Positions 42,456 through 51,684 of a stretch of 64,000 bases of DNA are shown here, piece after piece. The DNA comes from Halorubrum laminariae. Lineage in GTDB: Archaea > Halobacteriota > Halobacteria > Halobacteriales > Haloferacaceae. The position numbers were made by a program, and so were the translations under genes. Positions within the stretch are counted from its first letter, which is position 1, and every line of letters begins with the position of its first letter. The notes under the pieces are model-generated. The model saw only the letters and a program-made list of their open reading frames with translations. It had not been told where the DNA came from and made no database searches. The stretch covers positions 62,001 to 126,000 of the forward strand of contig NZ_JANHDL010000006.1 in assembly GCF_024494655.1 (NCBI RefSeq), written 5' to 3'.

Positions 42456-42878
42456 GTGACCCCCTCTCTCGATCCGCTCTTCCCGCTGCCGAGGACGGTA
42501 GTCATCGGCCTGCTGGGCGGGCTCGTCTCGCTGTCGGTCGCGAGCGCGCTGTGGCTCCGATTCGGCTTCACGACGCGGACCGCCGGCAACGGTCAGTTCC
42601 TGATCTACGTCGGCCTCGGGGCGATCGCTCTCGGTGCGGTCCCGGCCATCCTCGCGGCGGCCTACGGCCTCGTCGCCCCGCTCGTCGTACACCTCGCGAT
42701 CGGGGGCGCGGCGGCGTACGGAACGTGGACGCGGTACGTGGCTCCGGAGACCCCGCCCGCGCCCGTCGGACCGACGCCGTTCGGGTGGTTCCTTCTCGGG
42801 TGGGTCGCGGTCGTCGCCCTCGGCCTCGTGGCCGGCTGGGGAGAACACCGACTGCGGAGACGGCGAGTCACCCGGTGA
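42456..42878 (+). CDS. Predicted membrane protein
   Basis: 140 residues from GTG 42456 (VTPSLDPLFPLPRTVVIG). Four spans: VVIGLLGGLVSLSVASALWL, FLIYVGLGAIALGAVPAIL, AAYGLVAPLVVHLAIGGAAAY and FGWFLLGWVAVVALGLVAGW. A short basic tail (EHRLRRRRVTR) follows. No family recognised. Divergent from the TrxR-like gene. Confidence 0.65.
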   Translation: MTPSLDPLFPLPRTVVIGLLGGLVSLSVASALWLRFGFTTRTAGNGQFLIYVGLGAIALGAVPAILAAAYGLVAPLVVHLAIGGAAAYGTWTRYVAPETPPAPVGPTPFGWFLLGWVAVVALGLVAGWGEHRLRRRRVTR

Positions 42879-42982
42879 CCTCGGAGCGACAGCGCATCGC
42901 TCGGCGACGGAACCCGACCGACGACCCGCCCCGCGTCCCGAAAATCACGCGGCCGGCGACGATCCGCACCGCGTCCCGGAGA

Positions 42983-42989
42983 CTTATTT
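42983..42989 (+). promoter_or_regulatory. TATA element before the DUF5658-like gene
   Basis: CTTATTT ends 24 bases before GTG 43013, so a leaderless mRNA beginning at the GTG is likely. Confidence 0.5.
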
Positions 42990-43012
42990 GCCCGCACTGC
43001 GTTCTCCCGCCA

Positions 43013-43327
43013 GTGCCTTCCCACCTCGCCCTCGCCGTGGTCCTCCTCGTCGTCGGCACCGTCGCCGACGTGGGATCCACGTATCTCGCCATCACCGGCG
43101 GCGAGTACGTCGAGGGGTCGCCGGTCGGCGGCGCGCTGATCACCCTGCTCGGCCCGCTTCGCGGGATGCTCGTCACCAAGGCCATCGGCATGGTGCTCAT
43201 CGGCGTTCCGGTCGCCGTCGCGGGCGGCTCCCGCCGCCTCGTCGCAACGCTGATGTGCGGCGGCGTCGGCCTGCTCTCCCTCCTCGCTGCCCTCCGGAAC
43301 GCCCTCCTCCTCGCCGGCGTCTGGTGA
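43013..43327 (+). CDS. DUF5658-like membrane protein
   Basis: 104 residues from GTG 43013. The span LALAVVLLVVGTVADVGSTYLAI, the loop GGEYVEGSPVGG and the spans GMLVTKAIGMVLIGVPVAVA and VGLLSLLAALRNALLLA follow the small haloarchaeal DUF5658 pattern (Asp-x-x-x-Thr in TM1, an E-x-N/S-P loop). Promoter spacing supports the GTG. Function unknown. Confidence 0.7.
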   Translation: MPSHLALAVVLLVVGTVADVGSTYLAITGGEYVEGSPVGGALITLLGPLRGMLVTKAIGMVLIGVPVAVAGGSRRLVATLMCGGVGLLSLLAALRNALLLAGVW

Positions 43328-43357
43328 GCGCGTGTCGACACCGACCCCCCGAACCGC

Positions 43358-44029
43358 TCACTTTCCTCTGTACAGCCGGTCTGCGGTCCGCTCCGGGAGC
43401 CCGGCCTTCGCGACCGCGTCGCGGACGCGGTCGATGTCATAGCCGACGCGGCGGAGGTCGACCTCGTCGCTCGCGGAGTCGAGCATGGCGTAGGCGGCGT
43501 CGGGGTCGCCGTCTCGGGGCTGGCCGACGCTCCCGGGATTCACCACGACGCCGCCGGCCACGGCGCGCGCGCCCTGCACGTGGGTGTGCCCGAGCACGAT
43601 CCCGTCGTAGTCGCCCATGTGGCGGTTCAGATTCTGAAACTCCTCGGGGTAGACGTAGGCGTCTTCGCGCGCTGCCGCGGGATGTGAGTGCGCGAGGAGA
43701 TACCGCCCACCAGCGATCTCGGCAGTCCGCGGGAGCCCGCGGAGCCACGCGAGTTGGTCGTCCGACAGCGACGCCTTCGCGTGTTCGAGTCCGGCCTCGG
43801 CCATCCGGTTCGCCCGGTAGCGCTCTGGTGTCTCGACCATGCGATCGTGGTTGCCGCGAACGGTCGCGGCCGCGACATCCTGCACGCGGTCGACGCACTC
43901 GACCGGCCATGGGTTGTAGCCGATCACGTCGCCGCCACAGACAATTCGGTCGACTGCGGGCATGTCGTCGAGGACGGCTTCGAGCGCCGGGAGGTTCGCG
44001 TGTACGTCCGAGATGAGCCCCACCTTCAT
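43358..44029 (-). CDS. Calcineurin-like metallophosphoesterase (YfcE/MJ0936 type)
   Basis: 223 residues from ATG 44029. The five metal motifs are in order: SDVHANLPALEAV (8-20), CGGDVIGYNPWP (31-42), VRGNHDRMVET (58-68), LLAHSHPAA (110-118) and VLGHTHVQGARAVAGG (143-158). The length and compact form place it in the UPF0025 phosphodiesterase group. Two-metal phosphodiesterase, substrate unknown, cytosolic. It is divergent from mcmA1 with 144 bp between starts. Confidence 0.92.
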   Translation of the reverse strand: MKVGLISDVHANLPALEAVLDDMPAVDRIVCGGDVIGYNPWPVECVDRVQDVAAATVRGNHDRMVETPERYRANRMAEAGLEHAKASLSDDQLAWLRGLPRTAEIAGGRYLLAHSHPAAAREDAYVYPEEFQNLNRHMGDYDGIVLGHTHVQGARAVAGGVVVNPGSVGQPRDGDPDAAYAMLDSASDEVDLRRVGYDIDRVRDAVAKAGLPERTADRLYRGK

Positions 44030-44173
44030 CGGGTCGGCGTTGGAGTCCGAGACCGGAATAGATTGGCCCCGGACACGGGCACATCTGGAGATCCGCGGAG
44101 TCGGCCCGAACGACCCGAGAACTAAACGGCATTCTGAAAACTGTTAAGTCCTGTTCGCCACTCGGTCTCAATA

Positions 44174-45850
44174 ATGTACGATCCTGACGAACTGGACGCC
44201 ATCCGCGAGGCCAAAGCGTCGTGGGAGGAGGGGACCTACGGTGAGACCGTCGACCGATTTGGTGAGCGAAAAGAGACATTCACCACTGACACGGGCGGTC
44301 AGGAGGTCGATCCGCTGTACACCCCCGCCGACGTTCCCGACCACGACTACCGCGAGGACGTGGGGAATCCGGGCGAGGAGCCGTACACGCGCGGCGTCTA
44401 CTCGACGATGCACCGCGGGCGGCTCTGGACGATGCGCCAGTACGCCGGGATGGGAACCGCCGCGGAGACAAACGAGCGGTTCAACTACCTCATCGATCAG
44501 GGGTCGTCGGGACTCTCGATGGCGTTCGACCTCCCGACGCAGATGGGGTACGACTCCGACGCCGCGATGGCCGAGGGTGAGGTGGGCCGTTCGGGCGTCG
44601 CCATCGACACCTTAGACGACTTCGAGACCGTCTTCGACGGAATCCCCCTCGACGAGGTGTCCACGTCGATGACGATCAACGCCCCGGCCGGGGTCCTGCT
44701 CGCGATGTACGTCGCGATGGGCGACAAACAGGGCGTCCCCCGAGAGCAGCTCCGCGGGACGATCCAGAACGATATCATGAAAGAGTACATCGCGCGGAAC
44801 CTCTACATCTACCCGCCCGAGCACTCGATGCGGCTCATCACGGACATCTTCGAGTTCTGCGCCGCCGAGACGCCGAGTTTCAACACCATCTCCATCTCGG
44901 GATACCACATCCGCGAGGCGGGCTCGACCGCGGCCCAAGAGGTCGCGTTCACGCTCGGAAACGGTATCGAGTACGTGCAGGCGGCCATCGACGCCGGGCT
45001 CGACGTGGACGACTTCGCCCCGCAGCTCTCCTTCTTTTTCAACGCGCACAACAACATCTTCGAGGAGGCCGCGAAGTTCCGCGCCGCGCGTCGGATGTGG
45101 GCACAGATCATGGAAGAGCGATTCGGCGCGGAGAATCCCAAATCGAAACAGCTCAAGTTCCACACGCAGACCGGCGGATCCACCCTGACGGCCCAGCAGA
45201 TCGAGAACAACGTCGTGCGAGTCGCGTATCAGGCGCTCGCGGCGGTGCTCGGCGGCACGCAGAGCCTCCACACGAACGGCAAAGACGAGGCGCTCGCGCT
45301 TCCCACCGAGCAGTCGGTTCGCACCGCCCTCAGAACGCAACAGATACTCGCACACGAGTCGGGCGCGGCGGACACGATCGACCCGCTGGCCGGATCGTAT
45401 TACGTCGAGAACCTCACCGACGGAATCGAGGAAGACGCCTTCGAGATCTTGGAGGAGGTCGACCGCCGAGGCGGGATGTTAGAGGCGGTCAAGAGCCAGT
45501 GGGTCCAGCGACAGATCCAAGACGTCGCCTTCGACCGTCAAGAGGAGATCGAGGAGGGAGACCGGATCATCGTCGGCGTCAACGAGTACGAGGTCGATGA
45601 GGAGCCCGAGATGGACCTCGAAGAGGTCGATCCCGAACAGGAGCAGGCCCAGCGCGAGCGACTGCAGGAGGTCAAAGCCGACCGCGACAGCGACGCCGTC
45701 GAGGACGCGCTCGGATCGCTGCGCGAGGCGGCGCGGGGATCGGAGAACGTGATGCCACATATCGTCGACGCGGTGAAGGCGTACGCGACGGTGCAAGAGA
45801 TTTCGGACGTGCTCCGCGAGGAGTTCGGCGAGTACAAGCCGGGGCGGTGA
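44174..45850 (+). CDS. mcmA1: Methylmalonyl-CoA mutase large subunit, catalytic part
   Basis: 558 residues from ATG 44174. The CoA-binding barrel shows [29 protein letters not shown] (about 70-97), [17 protein letters not shown] (about 116), [16 protein letters not shown] (about 240) and [15 protein letters not shown] (about 332). The B12-binding domain with DXHXXG is absent, as in archaea, where it is a separate protein (mcmA2), not present in this window. It isomerises (R)-methylmalonyl-CoA to succinyl-CoA. The epimerase gene is nearby at 46.8 kb, with an FNT channel gene between on the other strand. TTAAG at 44144 is a plausible TATA. Confidence 0.96.
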   Translation: MYDPDELDAIREAKASWEEGTYGETVDRFGERKETFTTDTGGQEVDPLYTPADVPDHDYREDVGNPGEEPYTRGVYSTMHRGRLWTMRQYAGMGTAAETNERFNYLIDQGSSGLSMAFDLPTQMGYDSDAAMAEGEVGRSGVAIDTLDDFETVFDGIPLDEVSTSMTINAPAGVLLAMYVAMGDKQGVPREQLRGTIQNDIMKEYIARNLYIYPPEHSMRLITDIFEFCAAETPSFNTISISGYHIREAGSTAAQEVAFTLGNGIEYVQAAIDAGLDVDDFAPQLSFFFNAHNNIFEEAAKFRAARRMWAQIMEERFGAENPKSKQLKFHTQTGGSTLTAQQIENNVVRVAYQALAAVLGGTQSLHTNGKDEALALPTEQSVRTALRTQQILAHESGAADTIDPLAGSYYVENLTDGIEEDAFEILEEVDRRGGMLEAVKSQWVQRQIQDVAFDRQEEIEEGDRIIVGVNEYEVDEEPEMDLEEVDPEQEQAQRERLQEVKADRDSDAVEDALGSLREAARGSENVMPHIVDAVKAYATVQEISDVLREEFGEYKPGR

Positions 45851-45868
45851 GGCGGCGAGTCGAGCCGA

Positions 45869-46672
45869 TCAGTTCGCCCCGCGAACGACGTGCCCGTACT
45901 TCAGCGCGGCGACGAAGATTCCGCCGCCGACCGCGTTGCCGAGGGTCGCGAGCGCGAGGAACTGGAGATAATCGGTTACCGTGATCGCGGGGGAGACGAA
46001 CAGCCCGAAGAGAACCTCCACGTTGCCCGCGATCGAGTGCGGTAGATGGAGCATCCCGATGGTTCCGGTCACGATCACTACAAGGAGCAGTCGCCCGGTC
46101 GTCTCTTGGGCGGCGGTGACGAGCCACGCCAAAAGCCCCATCAGCCACCCGGCGAAGACGCCGCCGACGAACAGCCAGCGGAGGTCGTGGCTGACAAGCT
46201 TGTGTGCGATGGCCTCGAAGGCCGCGGGCTCGACGACGCCGAGACCGGGCGTCAAAAGCACCGCGAGCAGAGTGAATAAGATTCCGCCGACGAGGTTTCC
46301 GACGTACACCAGCCCCCAGAGCCGACCCAGCTCTCGGACCGACGCCTGCCCGTCTAACACGGGGATCACCGCCAGCATCGTATGCTCGGTGAACAGCTCC
46401 GAACGGCCGAGGATCACGAAGATGAAGCCGACGGAGTAGACGCTCGCCAGCAGGAGTTCGGTCGGGAGGTCGCCGAACCCACCCGGTGAGAGCGTGAGAA
46501 CCACCGCCATCAGCAGCGGGCCGAACCCGATGTCGAGGCCCGCGGACAGCCCTGAGAGGAACAGTCCGGACCGCTCGCGGTGCATCTCGTGGAGCGCGCT
46601 GTCAAGGATGGAGTCGAGGATCGTCCGAGAGGATTTCTGCTCCAGTCGCGTGTCGCGTTCTGAATCGCTCAC
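45869..46672 (-). CDS. Formate/nitrite transporter family protein
   Basis: 267 residues from GTG 46672 (VSDSERDTRLEQKSSRTI); a GTG at 46708 is an alternative. Six spans of FNT type are visible. LHEMHRERSGLFLSGLSAGLDIGFG precedes TM1, and SELFTEHTMLAVIPVLDG marks the conserved loop after TM2-3. HDLRWLFVGGVFAGWLMGLLAWLV and LHLPHSIAGNVEVL (with the conserved H/N near the pore) follow. The family conducts small monocarboxylates or nitrite. The substrate is not established; proximity to methylmalonyl-CoA genes might hint at propionate or another short acid, but that is speculation. Confidence 0.8.
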   Translation of the reverse strand: MSDSERDTRLEQKSSRTILDSILDSALHEMHRERSGLFLSGLSAGLDIGFGPLLMAVVLTLSPGGFGDLPTELLLASVYSVGFIFVILGRSELFTEHTMLAVIPVLDGQASVRELGRLWGLVYVGNLVGGILFTLLAVLLTPGLGVVEPAAFEAIAHKLVSHDLRWLFVGGVFAGWLMGLLAWLVTAAQETTGRLLLVVIVTGTIGMLHLPHSIAGNVEVLFGLFVSPAITVTDYLQFLALATLGNAVGGGIFVAALKYGHVVRGAN

Positions 46673-46761
46673 GGCGGTGAATCCTGTGGGATTTGTCCCC
46701 GCCACCACCCAAGCCTTTCCCTCTGCGAACCTCGGTTCTGGTATCGGTCCGTCCGGGGCAC

Positions 46762-46767
46762 TTTATA
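46762..46767 (+). promoter_or_regulatory. TATA box of the mce gene
   Basis: TTTATA lies 25 bases before the ATG at 46792, the leaderless spacing. Confidence 0.65.
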
Positions 46768-46791
46768 CACGCCGGGTCGCGACGTGTCCCC

Positions 46792-47178
46792 ATGGACTTC
46801 GATCACATCGGGGTCGCCACGCGCGACGCAACCGACCTCGCGGAGCTGTTCGACGGCCTGCTCGACGCGCCGATCGCCCACGAGGAGACGTTCGACGGGA
46901 TGGCAGTCGTCTTCCTCAAACTCGACGGCGGCGGCTACTTCGAACTGCTCGAACCGGCTGAGGAGGGCGCGATCGCCGACTACCTCGACCGCGAGGGGCC
47001 GGGGATCCACCACGTCGCGCTCGCGACCGACGATCTTCCCGCGGCGCTCGATCGGGCCCGCGAGTTCGGCGTCGATCTCATCGACCACGAGCCCCGTCCC
47101 GGCGCGTGGGGCCACGATGTCGCCTTCCTCCACCCGCAGTCGACCGGCGGCGTGCTCGTCGAGTTCGTCGAACACTGA
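46792..47178 (+). CDS. mce: Methylmalonyl-CoA epimerase
   Basis: 128 residues from ATG 46792. A single VOC-fold protein: FDHIGVATRDATDLAELFDGLL (His5 metal ligand), FLKLDGGGYFELLEP (Glu ligand), GIHHVALATDDLPAALD (His) and GVLVEFVEH (Glu). The paired H/E sites and the length are those of the epimerase converting (S)- to (R)-methylmalonyl-CoA, directly upstream of McmA1's step. A clean TATA box supports independent transcription. Confidence 0.9.
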   Translation: MDFDHIGVATRDATDLAELFDGLLDAPIAHEETFDGMAVVFLKLDGGGYFELLEPAEEGAIADYLDREGPGIHHVALATDDLPAALDRAREFGVDLIDHEPRPGAWGHDVAFLHPQSTGGVLVEFVEH

Positions 47179-47248
47179 TCGCGATTGACGATACGGATCA
47201 CGGCGGGGCTTACGCCGGCTTTTACCCGGAGCAGTCGTCATTTCCGGT

Positions 47249-47926
47249 ATGTTCCGGGACCTCTCGCGGCCGATCGAGACGGGGATGCCGACCTATCCCG
47301 ACGATCCCGCGGTGATGCTGTCGCCCGCCGCGACCCACGCGGCGGACGGCTACGCGACGAGCGAATTCCGCACGGGGACCCACGCCGGCACCCACGTCGA
47401 CGCCCCTCGACACACGCTGGCCGACGGGGAGTCGATCGACGGGGCCGCCGTCGAGTCCTTCGCGCTCGACGCCCGCCTCGTCGACCTCGCGGGCACGATC
47501 GGTGCCCGCGAACCGATCACGGCTGCGACGCTGCCGAGTCCCGGATCGGTCCGCGACGAGTGCGGTGTTCTCGTCGTTCACACTGGATGGGCGGACCACT
47601 GGGGCACCGATCGGTACCGCGACCACCCGTACCTGACCGAGGCGGCCGCGGAGCTGTGTCGCGAAGCGGGCGTCGGCATTGGACTCGACACCTTCGGGCC
47701 GGATCCGACGCCGTCGGCGGGCACGTCGGTCTCGGGAGATCCGTCCACCGAGGAGCCACAGGGAACGCCCGCCCACGACGCACTGTTGGGGGCTGGTCTT
47801 CCGATTATCGAGAACCTCTGCTCCCTCGACGGCCTCCCGGAGCGGTTCCGGCTGTACGCCTTTCCCCTCCGCCTTCGCGGCGGCGACGGTTCCCCGGTGC
47901 GGGCGGTCGCAGAGTGGGAGGCGTGA
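47249..47926 (+). CDS. Cyclase family protein (kynurenine-formamidase-like)
   Basis: 225 residues from ATG 47249. GTHAGTHVDAPRH (about 43-55) is the HxGTHxDxPxH metal motif of the cyclase/formamidase family; LSRPIETGMPTYPDDP opens as in that family. VLVVHTGWADHW (about 105) and AAELCREAGVGIGLDTFGPDP (about 135) follow. Zn/Mn-dependent hydrolase of amide or lactone bonds. No tryptophan-degradation gene is adjacent, so kynurenine formamidase is only a family name here. Confidence 0.85.
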   Translation: MFRDLSRPIETGMPTYPDDPAVMLSPAATHAADGYATSEFRTGTHAGTHVDAPRHTLADGESIDGAAVESFALDARLVDLAGTIGAREPITAATLPSPGSVRDECGVLVVHTGWADHWGTDRYRDHPYLTEAAAELCREAGVGIGLDTFGPDPTPSAGTSVSGDPSTEEPQGTPAHDALLGAGLPIIENLCSLDGLPERFRLYAFPLRLRGGDGSPVRAVAEWEA

Positions 47927-48033
47927 CCGAGTGAGAACGAGACGTGACCAGCAGGGGACGCGACGTGACCTGCCGCAGACGGGACGTGATCGCCTCACAC
48001 GGTGATCGCCGGGCGGGGGACAGACCAAACCCG

Positions 48034-48040
48034 TTTTAAG
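48034..48040 (+). promoter_or_regulatory. Promoter of the rpl44e operon
   Basis: TTTTAAG lies 36 bases before ATG 48076, giving a short 5' leader of about ten bases. Confidence 0.5.
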
Positions 48041-48075
48041 CGTCGGTGACGAATCGCGTCTCAAGGTCGATATCC

Positions 48076-48357
48076 ATGGAGATGCCACGTCGTTTCAACA
48101 CGTACTGTCCCAACTGTGACTCCCACCAGGAGCACGAAGTGGAGAAGGTTCGATCGGGTCGGGCGACCGGAATGAAACGCGACGCGCGCCAGCGACGCCG
48201 CGCGCTCGCGACGATCGGCAACGCCGGCGGGTACTCGAAGGTCCCCGGTGGCGACAAGCCGACGAAGAAGACCCACCTGAAGTACCGCTGCGGCGACTGC
48301 GGCAAGGCCCACATGCGCGAGGGCTGGCGCGCCGGTCGACTCACGTTCCAGGAGTAA
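48076..48357 (+). CDS. rpl44e: 50S ribosomal protein L44e
   Basis: 93 residues from ATG 48076 ([20 protein letters not shown]). Two CxxC pairs, YCPNC (about 11-14) and YRCGDCG (about 72-75), bind zinc. [20 protein letters not shown] and [17 protein letters not shown] are typical of L44e. First gene of a conserved archaeal set: rps27e starts three bases after its stop, and aif2a, nop10 and a PAC2-type gene follow. Confidence 0.97.
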   Translation: MEMPRRFNTYCPNCDSHQEHEVEKVRSGRATGMKRDARQRRRALATIGNAGGYSKVPGGDKPTKKTHLKYRCGDCGKAHMREGWRAGRLTFQE

Positions 48358-48359
48358 GT

Positions 48360-48533
48360 ATGGCAGGAAGCTTCCACCGCGTCGCCTGCGGCGACTGCGA
48401 GAACGAACAGGTCGTCTTCGGCAAAGCCTCCTCGACCGTGTCGTGTGCGGTCTGTGGCACGACGCTCGCGACCCCGACCGGGGGAGAGGCCGAGCTCCAC
48501 GGCGAGATTGTCGAAACCGTTGAGGCACGGTAA
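48360..48533 (+). CDS. rps27e: 30S ribosomal protein S27e
   Basis: 57 residues from ATG 48360 (MAGSFHRVACGDCENEQVVF). Zinc-binding Cys pairs are CGDC (10-13) and CAVC (29-32), followed by GTTLATPTGGEAELHGEIVE. This is the standard small archaeal S27e. It sits two bases after the L44e stop and 18 bases before aif2a, in one operon. Confidence 0.96.
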   Translation: MAGSFHRVACGDCENEQVVFGKASSTVSCAVCGTTLATPTGGEAELHGEIVETVEAR

Positions 48534-48551
48534 CCGCCTCACCACCCCGTC

Positions 48552-49352
48552 ATGAAGTACAGCGGCTGGCCCGAACCCGGTGAGTTGGTTGTCGGCGACG
48601 TCGACGAGATCGCCGACTTCGGCGTCTTCGTTGACCTCGACGAGTACGAGGACAAACGTGGCCTCTGTCACATCAGCGAGGTCGCCTCCGGCTGGATCAA
48701 GAACGTCCGCGACCACGTCCGCGAGGGACAGACGGTCGTCGCGAAGGTGCTCGAAGTCGACGAGTCCGCAAGCCAGATCGATCTGTCGATCAAAGATGTC
48801 AACGAGCACCAGCGCAAGGACAAGATACAGGCCTGGAAGAACGCGCAGAAGGCCGACAACTGGATGCTCATCGCGCTCGGCGAGGACGTCGACGACGACC
48901 GATACACCGAGGTCGCCAACGCGCTCCTCGACGAGTACGACACGCTCTACGACGCCTTCGAAGCGGCCGCGATCAGCGGAGACGAGGCCTTAGAGGACGT
49001 AGATGTCGACGACGACGCCCGAGAGGCGATCGTCGAGGCGGCCCGCGACAACGTCTCCGTCCCGTACGTCGACGTGACCGGATACGTCGATCTCGAATCC
49101 ACGGCCGCTGACGGCGTCGACGACGTGAAAACGGCGCTCGAAGCTGCCGAAGGAAACGGTGAGATCCCCGACAGCGTCGACCTCGAAGTCGGCTACGTCG
49201 GATCCCCGGAATACCGGATAAAAGTCCGCGCTCCCGACTACAAGACGGCCGAGGACCAGCTCGAAGCCGCGGCCGACCGCGCCCGCGAGGCGATCGAGGC
49301 CGTCGGTGGCACCGGCGGATACCACCGCGAGCGCCGCGAAGACGACGAGTAA
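48552..49352 (+). CDS. eif2a: Translation initiation factor aIF2 subunit alpha
   Basis: 266 residues from ATG 48552. The S1/OB domain spans 1-85 ([36 protein letters not shown]). A helical domain spans about 86-170 ([21 protein letters not shown]), then the gamma-binding alpha/beta domain (about 175-255; [26 protein letters not shown]). Complete for archaeal aIF2-alpha, which with beta and gamma delivers initiator tRNA. Followed by T-rich DNA, then nop10. Confidence 0.97.
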   Translation: MKYSGWPEPGELVVGDVDEIADFGVFVDLDEYEDKRGLCHISEVASGWIKNVRDHVREGQTVVAKVLEVDESASQIDLSIKDVNEHQRKDKIQAWKNAQKADNWMLIALGEDVDDDRYTEVANALLDEYDTLYDAFEAAAISGDEALEDVDVDDDAREAIVEAARDNVSVPYVDVTGYVDLESTAADGVDDVKTALEAAEGNGEIPDSVDLEVGYVGSPEYRIKVRAPDYKTAEDQLEAAADRAREAIEAVGGTGGYHRERREDDE

Positions 49353-49358
49353 CCCGCG

Positions 49359-49375
49359 TTTTCCGTGTTTTTTCT
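49359..49375 (+). terminator. T-rich tract between aif2a and nop10
   Basis: TTTTCCGTGTTTTTTC has runs of four and six T right before nop10. It may cause partial termination inside the operon or contain a secondary start region for nop10. Confidence 0.35.
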
Positions 49376-49376
49376 T

Positions 49377-49562
49377 GTGAAATCTGACATCCGTGTTTGT
49401 GCGAGTTGGGAGACCGTCCACGACCGGCCGGTGTACGCGCTCGGCGACCGCTGTCCGGCGTGCGGCGGCGAGACGGAAAACAGCGCGCCAGCGCCGTTCA
49501 GTCCCGAAGACCCTCACGGCGAGTACCGCCGCCGCGTCCGGAAACGGGCGGACGATCGGTAG
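49377..49562 (+). CDS. nop10: H/ACA RNP component Nop10
   Basis: 61 residues from GTG 49377 (VKSDIRVCASWETVHDRPVYAL). A zinc ribbon with Cys at about 8 and the pair CPACGG (about 26-29), then PAPFSPEDPHGEYRRRVRKR, the signature Nop10 tail that binds Cbf5. One of the ribbon Cys positions is replaced, so zinc may be held by three Cys plus another residue. Archaeal Nop10 supports pseudouridylation of rRNA. Gene order after aif2a is conserved in archaea. Confidence 0.92.
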   Translation: MKSDIRVCASWETVHDRPVYALGDRCPACGGETENSAPAPFSPEDPHGEYRRRVRKRADDR

Positions 49563-49649
49563 CGACGAGAGTTGCTTCGCTGCTCGCATCCGGAGCGCGC
49601 GCCGTCCGAATAGCCACCCTCTTGTGAACGCCGCCCTGACGGACCCGAC

Positions 49650-50402
49650 ATGGACGACATCGAGATCGACGCGGTCGCAACGCCGGAGCTCGACGATCCG
49701 GTACTCATCGAGGGACTACCGGGCGTCGGTCACGTGGGGAAGCTCGCGGCCGAACATCTGTTGGAAGAGTTCGACGGCGAGTTGGTGCGGCGCGTGTACG
49801 CCACCGAATTCCCGCCGCAGGTGAGCGTCGACGGCGACGGGGTCGCCGGGTTGACCTGTGCGGAGTTCCACGCTATCGAGACCGACGGCGCGGATCTTCT
49901 GGTGTTGACCGGCGACCACCAGGCCGGCTCCAACGCGGGTCACTACCGGCTCACCACGACGTTCCTCGACATTGCAGAGGAGTTCGGCGCGGCGCGCGCG
50001 TACGCACTCGGCGGCGTCCCGACCGGCGAACTCGTCGAAGAGTACACCGTGCTCGGCGCGGTCTCGAACGCCGATCTCCTCGACGGGCTCGAAGACGCCG
50101 GCGTCGAGTTCCGCCCCGACGAGCCGGCCGGCGGAATCGTCGGCGTCTCGGGGCTCGTGCTCGGACTTGGCGACCGTCGCGGCTTCGATGCAGCCTGCCT
50201 GATGGGCGAGACGAGCGGCTACCTCGTCGACCCCAAGAGCGCGCGAACTGTCTTGGAGACGCTCGAAGACCTCCTCGATTTCGTCGTCGACTACGAGAGC
50301 CTCGAAGAGCGCGCCGAGGAGATGGAGGAGGTCGTCGGGAAAATTCGCGAGATGCAGGACGGCCCGGCGGTGCCCGACGACGACCTGCGGTATATCGGCT
50401 AA
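49650..50402 (+). CDS. PAC2-family proteasome-assembly-chaperone-like protein
   Basis: 250 residues from ATG 49650. PVLIEGLPGVGHVGKLAAEHLLEEF (about 16-40), FPPQVSVDGDGVAGL, LLVLTGDHQAG (about 84) and AYALGGVPTGELVEE are the PAC2 pattern. The C-terminal helix (LEERAEEMEEVVGKIREMQ) is coiled-coil-like. Archaeal PAC2 homologues resemble PbaA-type assembly factors, and it closes the rpl44e-nop10 set in many archaea. Direct proteasome role is by analogy only. Confidence 0.85.
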   Translation: MDDIEIDAVATPELDDPVLIEGLPGVGHVGKLAAEHLLEEFDGELVRRVYATEFPPQVSVDGDGVAGLTCAEFHAIETDGADLLVLTGDHQAGSNAGHYRLTTTFLDIAEEFGAARAYALGGVPTGELVEEYTVLGAVSNADLLDGLEDAGVEFRPDEPAGGIVGVSGLVLGLGDRRGFDAACLMGETSGYLVDPKSARTVLETLEDLLDFVVDYESLEERAEEMEEVVGKIREMQDGPAVPDDDLRYIG

Positions 50403-50517
50403 ATTGTTCGGGTTTCGCTGCGTGGTCACCGGTGAGTCGCGTCGGGCCGGTGGCTCGATCGCCTGAGATCTGACTGTTTCCGGCAGGGATAAACCGGTCA
50501 CGGATCATCGTTCGTGT

Positions 50518-51684
50518 ATGACAGACGTACGCGTCGCGGGGGTCGGGCTCACGCGGTTCGGGGATCACCCGGATCGGACGGGTCGCGACCTCTTCGCGAC
50601 CGCCGCGCTCCGTGCGTTCGAGGACGCTGGCGTCCCCCGCGAGGATGTCGAGGAACTGAACTACGGCAACTTCATGGGATCGCTCGCCGAGCACCAGGGC
50701 CATCAGGCCCCGCTGATGGCGGAAGCGGCGGGCGTTCACTGTCCGGCGACCCGGTACGAGTCGGCCTGCGCCTCGGCCGGCGTCGCCGTCCGCGAGGCGG
50801 TTCGAACCGTCCGCGCCGGCGACGCCGACGTGGTGCTGGCTGGCGGGATGGAGCGCATGACGAACCTCCCGACCGCCGAGGTGACCGAGGGGCTCGCCAT
50901 CGCGGCGGACGACCTCTTCGAGGTCCGCGAGGGAGTGACGTTCCCCGGCGCGTACGCGCTAATGGCTACCGCGTACTTCGACGCGTACGGCGGCGAACGC
51001 GAAGATCTCGCGCACATCGCATCGAAGAACCACGCGAACGCGGTCCCGAACGAGTACGCCCAGTTCCGCTCTGCGGTGTCCGTCGAAGAGGCGATGGACG
51101 CCCCGCCGGTCGCCGAGCCGCTGCACCTCTACGACGCCTGTCCGATCACCGACGGCGCGAGCGCGCTGGTGATTGTCTCAGAGGAGTACGCCGCCGAACA
51201 CGATGTGGACGCACCCGTGGCGGTGACGGGCGTCGGTCAGGGAACGGACCGGCTGGCGCTCGCGGACCGCGACCACGTCGCGCGGACGCCCGCCGCGGAA
51301 GACGCGGCGGAAACGGCGTACGCGGCCGCCGGCGTGCGTCCTGCCGATGTCGACGTAGCCGAGGTCCACGACTGCTTCACCATCGCGGAGGTGCTCGCGA
51401 TCGAGTCGCTCGGACTCGTGCCGCGCGGTGAGGGGATCACGGCCGCCCGCGACGGACGCACCACCGCCGACGGCGACGTGCCGGTGAACCTCTCCGGGGG
51501 GCTGAAGGCGAAAGGCCATCCGGTCGGCGCGACCGGCGGCTCGCAGATTGCGGAGCTGACACGACTGCTCCGCGGCGATCACCCGAACAGCGACCACGTC
51601 GACGACGCAGAGATCGGCGTCGCGCACAACGCTGGGGGAACCGTAGCCAGCGCAGTCGTCCACGTGCTGGAGGTGGCAGAATGA
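50518..51684 (+). CDS. Thiolase family protein (acetyl-CoA acetyltransferase / SCP-x type)
   Basis: 388 residues from ATG 50518. The nucleophilic Cys sits in ESACASAGVAV (Cys84). GGMERMTNLP is typical of archaeal thiolases. The second active site shows VHDCFTIAEVL (about 285) and GLKAKGHPVGATGGSQ with the catalytic His (about 325-340). It lacks one of the Cys of the classical CxG motif, as seen in archaeal SCP-x-like thiolases that need a DUF35 partner. The next gene, overlapping by four bases, is such a partner. Cytosolic C-C bond formation or cleavage on acyl-CoA. Confidence 0.9.
   Translation: MTDVRVAGVGLTRFGDHPDRTGRDLFATAALRAFEDAGVPREDVEELNYGNFMGSLAEHQGHQAPLMAEAAGVHCPATRYESACASAGVAVREAVRTVRAGDADVVLAGGMERMTNLPTAEVTEGLAIAADDLFEVREGVTFPGAYALMATAYFDAYGGEREDLAHIASKNHANAVPNEYAQFRSAVSVEEAMDAPPVAEPLHLYDACPITDGASALVIVSEEYAAEHDVDAPVAVTGVGQGTDRLALADRDHVARTPAAEDAAETAYAAAGVRPADVDVAEVHDCFTIAEVLAIESLGLVPRGEGITAARDGRTTADGDVPVNLSGGLKAKGHPVGATGGSQIAELTRLLRGDHPNSDHVDDAEIGVAHNAGGTVASAVVHVLEVAE

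Noticed and set aside
46792..47178. Reading the single VOC protein as a glyoxalase
   Set aside because: Length, H/E pattern and proximity to mcmA1 fit methylmalonyl-CoA epimerase better.
47935..47990. Repeated GACGTGACC/GACGTGATC units considered as a CRISPR or iteron array
   Set aside because: Only three or four short imperfect copies at uneven spacing after a gene stop; no spacers of constant length and no replication gene nearby.
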